Source: Gemmatimonadota bacterium (GTDB taxonomy: Bacteria; Gemmatimonadota; Gemmatimonadetes; Gemmatimonadales; Gemmatimonadaceae). From it: a stretch of DNA of 8,035 bases. This document shows positions 7,600 to 8,035 of the stretch, piece by piece. The stretch's first letter is position 1. Each line of letters starts with the position of its first letter. Below the pieces are notes generated by a model, which had not been told where the DNA came from, ran no database searches, and saw only the letters and a list, made by a program, of their open reading frames with translations. The DNA lies in NCBI GenBank assembly GCA_028287225.1, contig JAQBPZ010000183.1, forward strand, positions 1 to 8,035, given 5' to 3'. The position numbers were made by a program, and so were the translations under genes.

Positions 7600-8035
7600 A
7601 TGGCGTCCTTCCGCGCCCGGCTGACCGTCGCCTACGCCTTCGCCCTCGTGGGCGCGATGCTCCTGTTCGCGGCGGCGCTGTACTTCGCGCGCATCGCCTG
7701 GAGCCGGCAGGAGCTCGATCCCGTGGCGCTCGCGCAGGGCGACCGCGCGCTGTCGTACCTGCGCGCGGCGAGCATCGCGGGCCGCACGCTCACCCTCGAG
7801 CGGGCCTCGGGGGATTCCGGGCAGCGGACGCGGGTCGTGGCCAGCGACGCGATGCGCTCCATCCTCGAGCGCGTGCCCGGCTACTTCATCGTCTACGACC
7901 GCGACGACCGGCAGCTCTACAGCTCCATCGGCATCCGGCAGCTTCCCGAGGAGGACCGGTCCACCATCGACGAGGTGGCCGTCAAGCTGAAGCCGGGCGG
8001 GGAGGGGGCGCTCGTCTCCGTGAGCGACACCCTGC
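7600..8035 (+). CDS. membrane sensor histidine kinase, N-terminal part only
   Basis: An open frame from ATG 7600 runs off the right edge without a stop, giving 145 residues. It begins three bases after the stop of the OmpR-type regulator, the usual layout of a regulator-kinase operon. Residues 1-7 (MASFRAR) are positively charged, and one hydrophobic helix follows at about 8-30 (VAYAFALVGAMLLFAAALYF), placing the N-terminus in the cytoplasm. The rest reads as an extracytoplasmic sensor region, with ERVPGYFIVYDRDDRQLYSS near residues 90-110, a style common in kinases of this class. The second membrane helix, HAMP, HisKA and ATPase domains must lie beyond the window, so the kinase identity rests on operon position, the helix and the sensor-region style. 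The signal is unknown. Confidence 0.8.
   Translation, partial: MASFRARLTVAYAFALVGAMLLFAAALYFARIAWSRQELDPVALAQGDRALSYLRAASIAGRTLTLERASGDSGQRTRVVASDAMRSILERVPGYFIVYDRDDRQLYSSIGIRQLPEEDRSTIDEVAVKLKPGGEGALVSVSDTL

Overview
This is a GC-rich bacterial window (third codon positions are almost all G or C) in which every supported gene lies on the + strand. The FecR protein has a Bacteroidetes-style C-terminal domain, the TonB-dependent receptor carries a signalling (STN) domain, GTG starts dominate and GC is very high. Together these suggest a Gram-negative member of the Gemmatimonadota or a nearby lineage. That placement is an inference from protein style; no rRNA or other marker gene is present.

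Region 1 (1-3254) is a transmembrane-signalling nutrient uptake unit. It holds a FecR-type anti-sigma regulator, cut by the left edge, and a complete 839-residue TonB-dependent outer-membrane receptor. The receptor has a signal peptide, an STN signalling domain, a plug and a beta-barrel ending in Phe. The two genes overlap by 4 bases. The ECF sigma factor expected for such a unit would lie just left of the window. The substrate cannot be read from the sequence.

Region 2 (3255-3789) is a short gap with a weak promoter candidate and a 154-residue AhpE/BCP-like peroxiredoxin with peroxidatic Cys48.

Region 3 (3790-6812) starts with the best promoter candidate in the window, whose -35 hexamer lies in a perfect inverted repeat. 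It is followed by a two-component pair: a soluble GAF-PAS-histidine kinase and an NtrC-type regulator (receiver, AAA+, Fis-type HTH). Two things stand out. The kinase reading frame looks coding for about 165 bases upstream of its first usable start codon. The regulator has NAFAGA where the sigma-54 contact loop GAFTGA is expected, although its ATPase motifs look intact.

Region 4 (6813-8035) has a 106-base gap with a perfect 8-bp GC-rich hairpin. It is followed by an OmpR/PhoB-type response regulator and, 3 bases later, the N-terminal part of its membrane histidine kinase, which runs off the right edge and includes one transmembrane helix.

The window therefore holds a surface-signalling receptor unit, a peroxide-detoxifying enzyme and two back-to-back two-component systems. 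I see no mobile element, CRISPR array, tRNA or rRNA. I do not see a clearly new multi-gene system. The most unusual points are the altered sigma-54 loop, the missing start of the GAF-PAS kinase, and the possible shared fold of the FecR tail and the receptor N-terminus.
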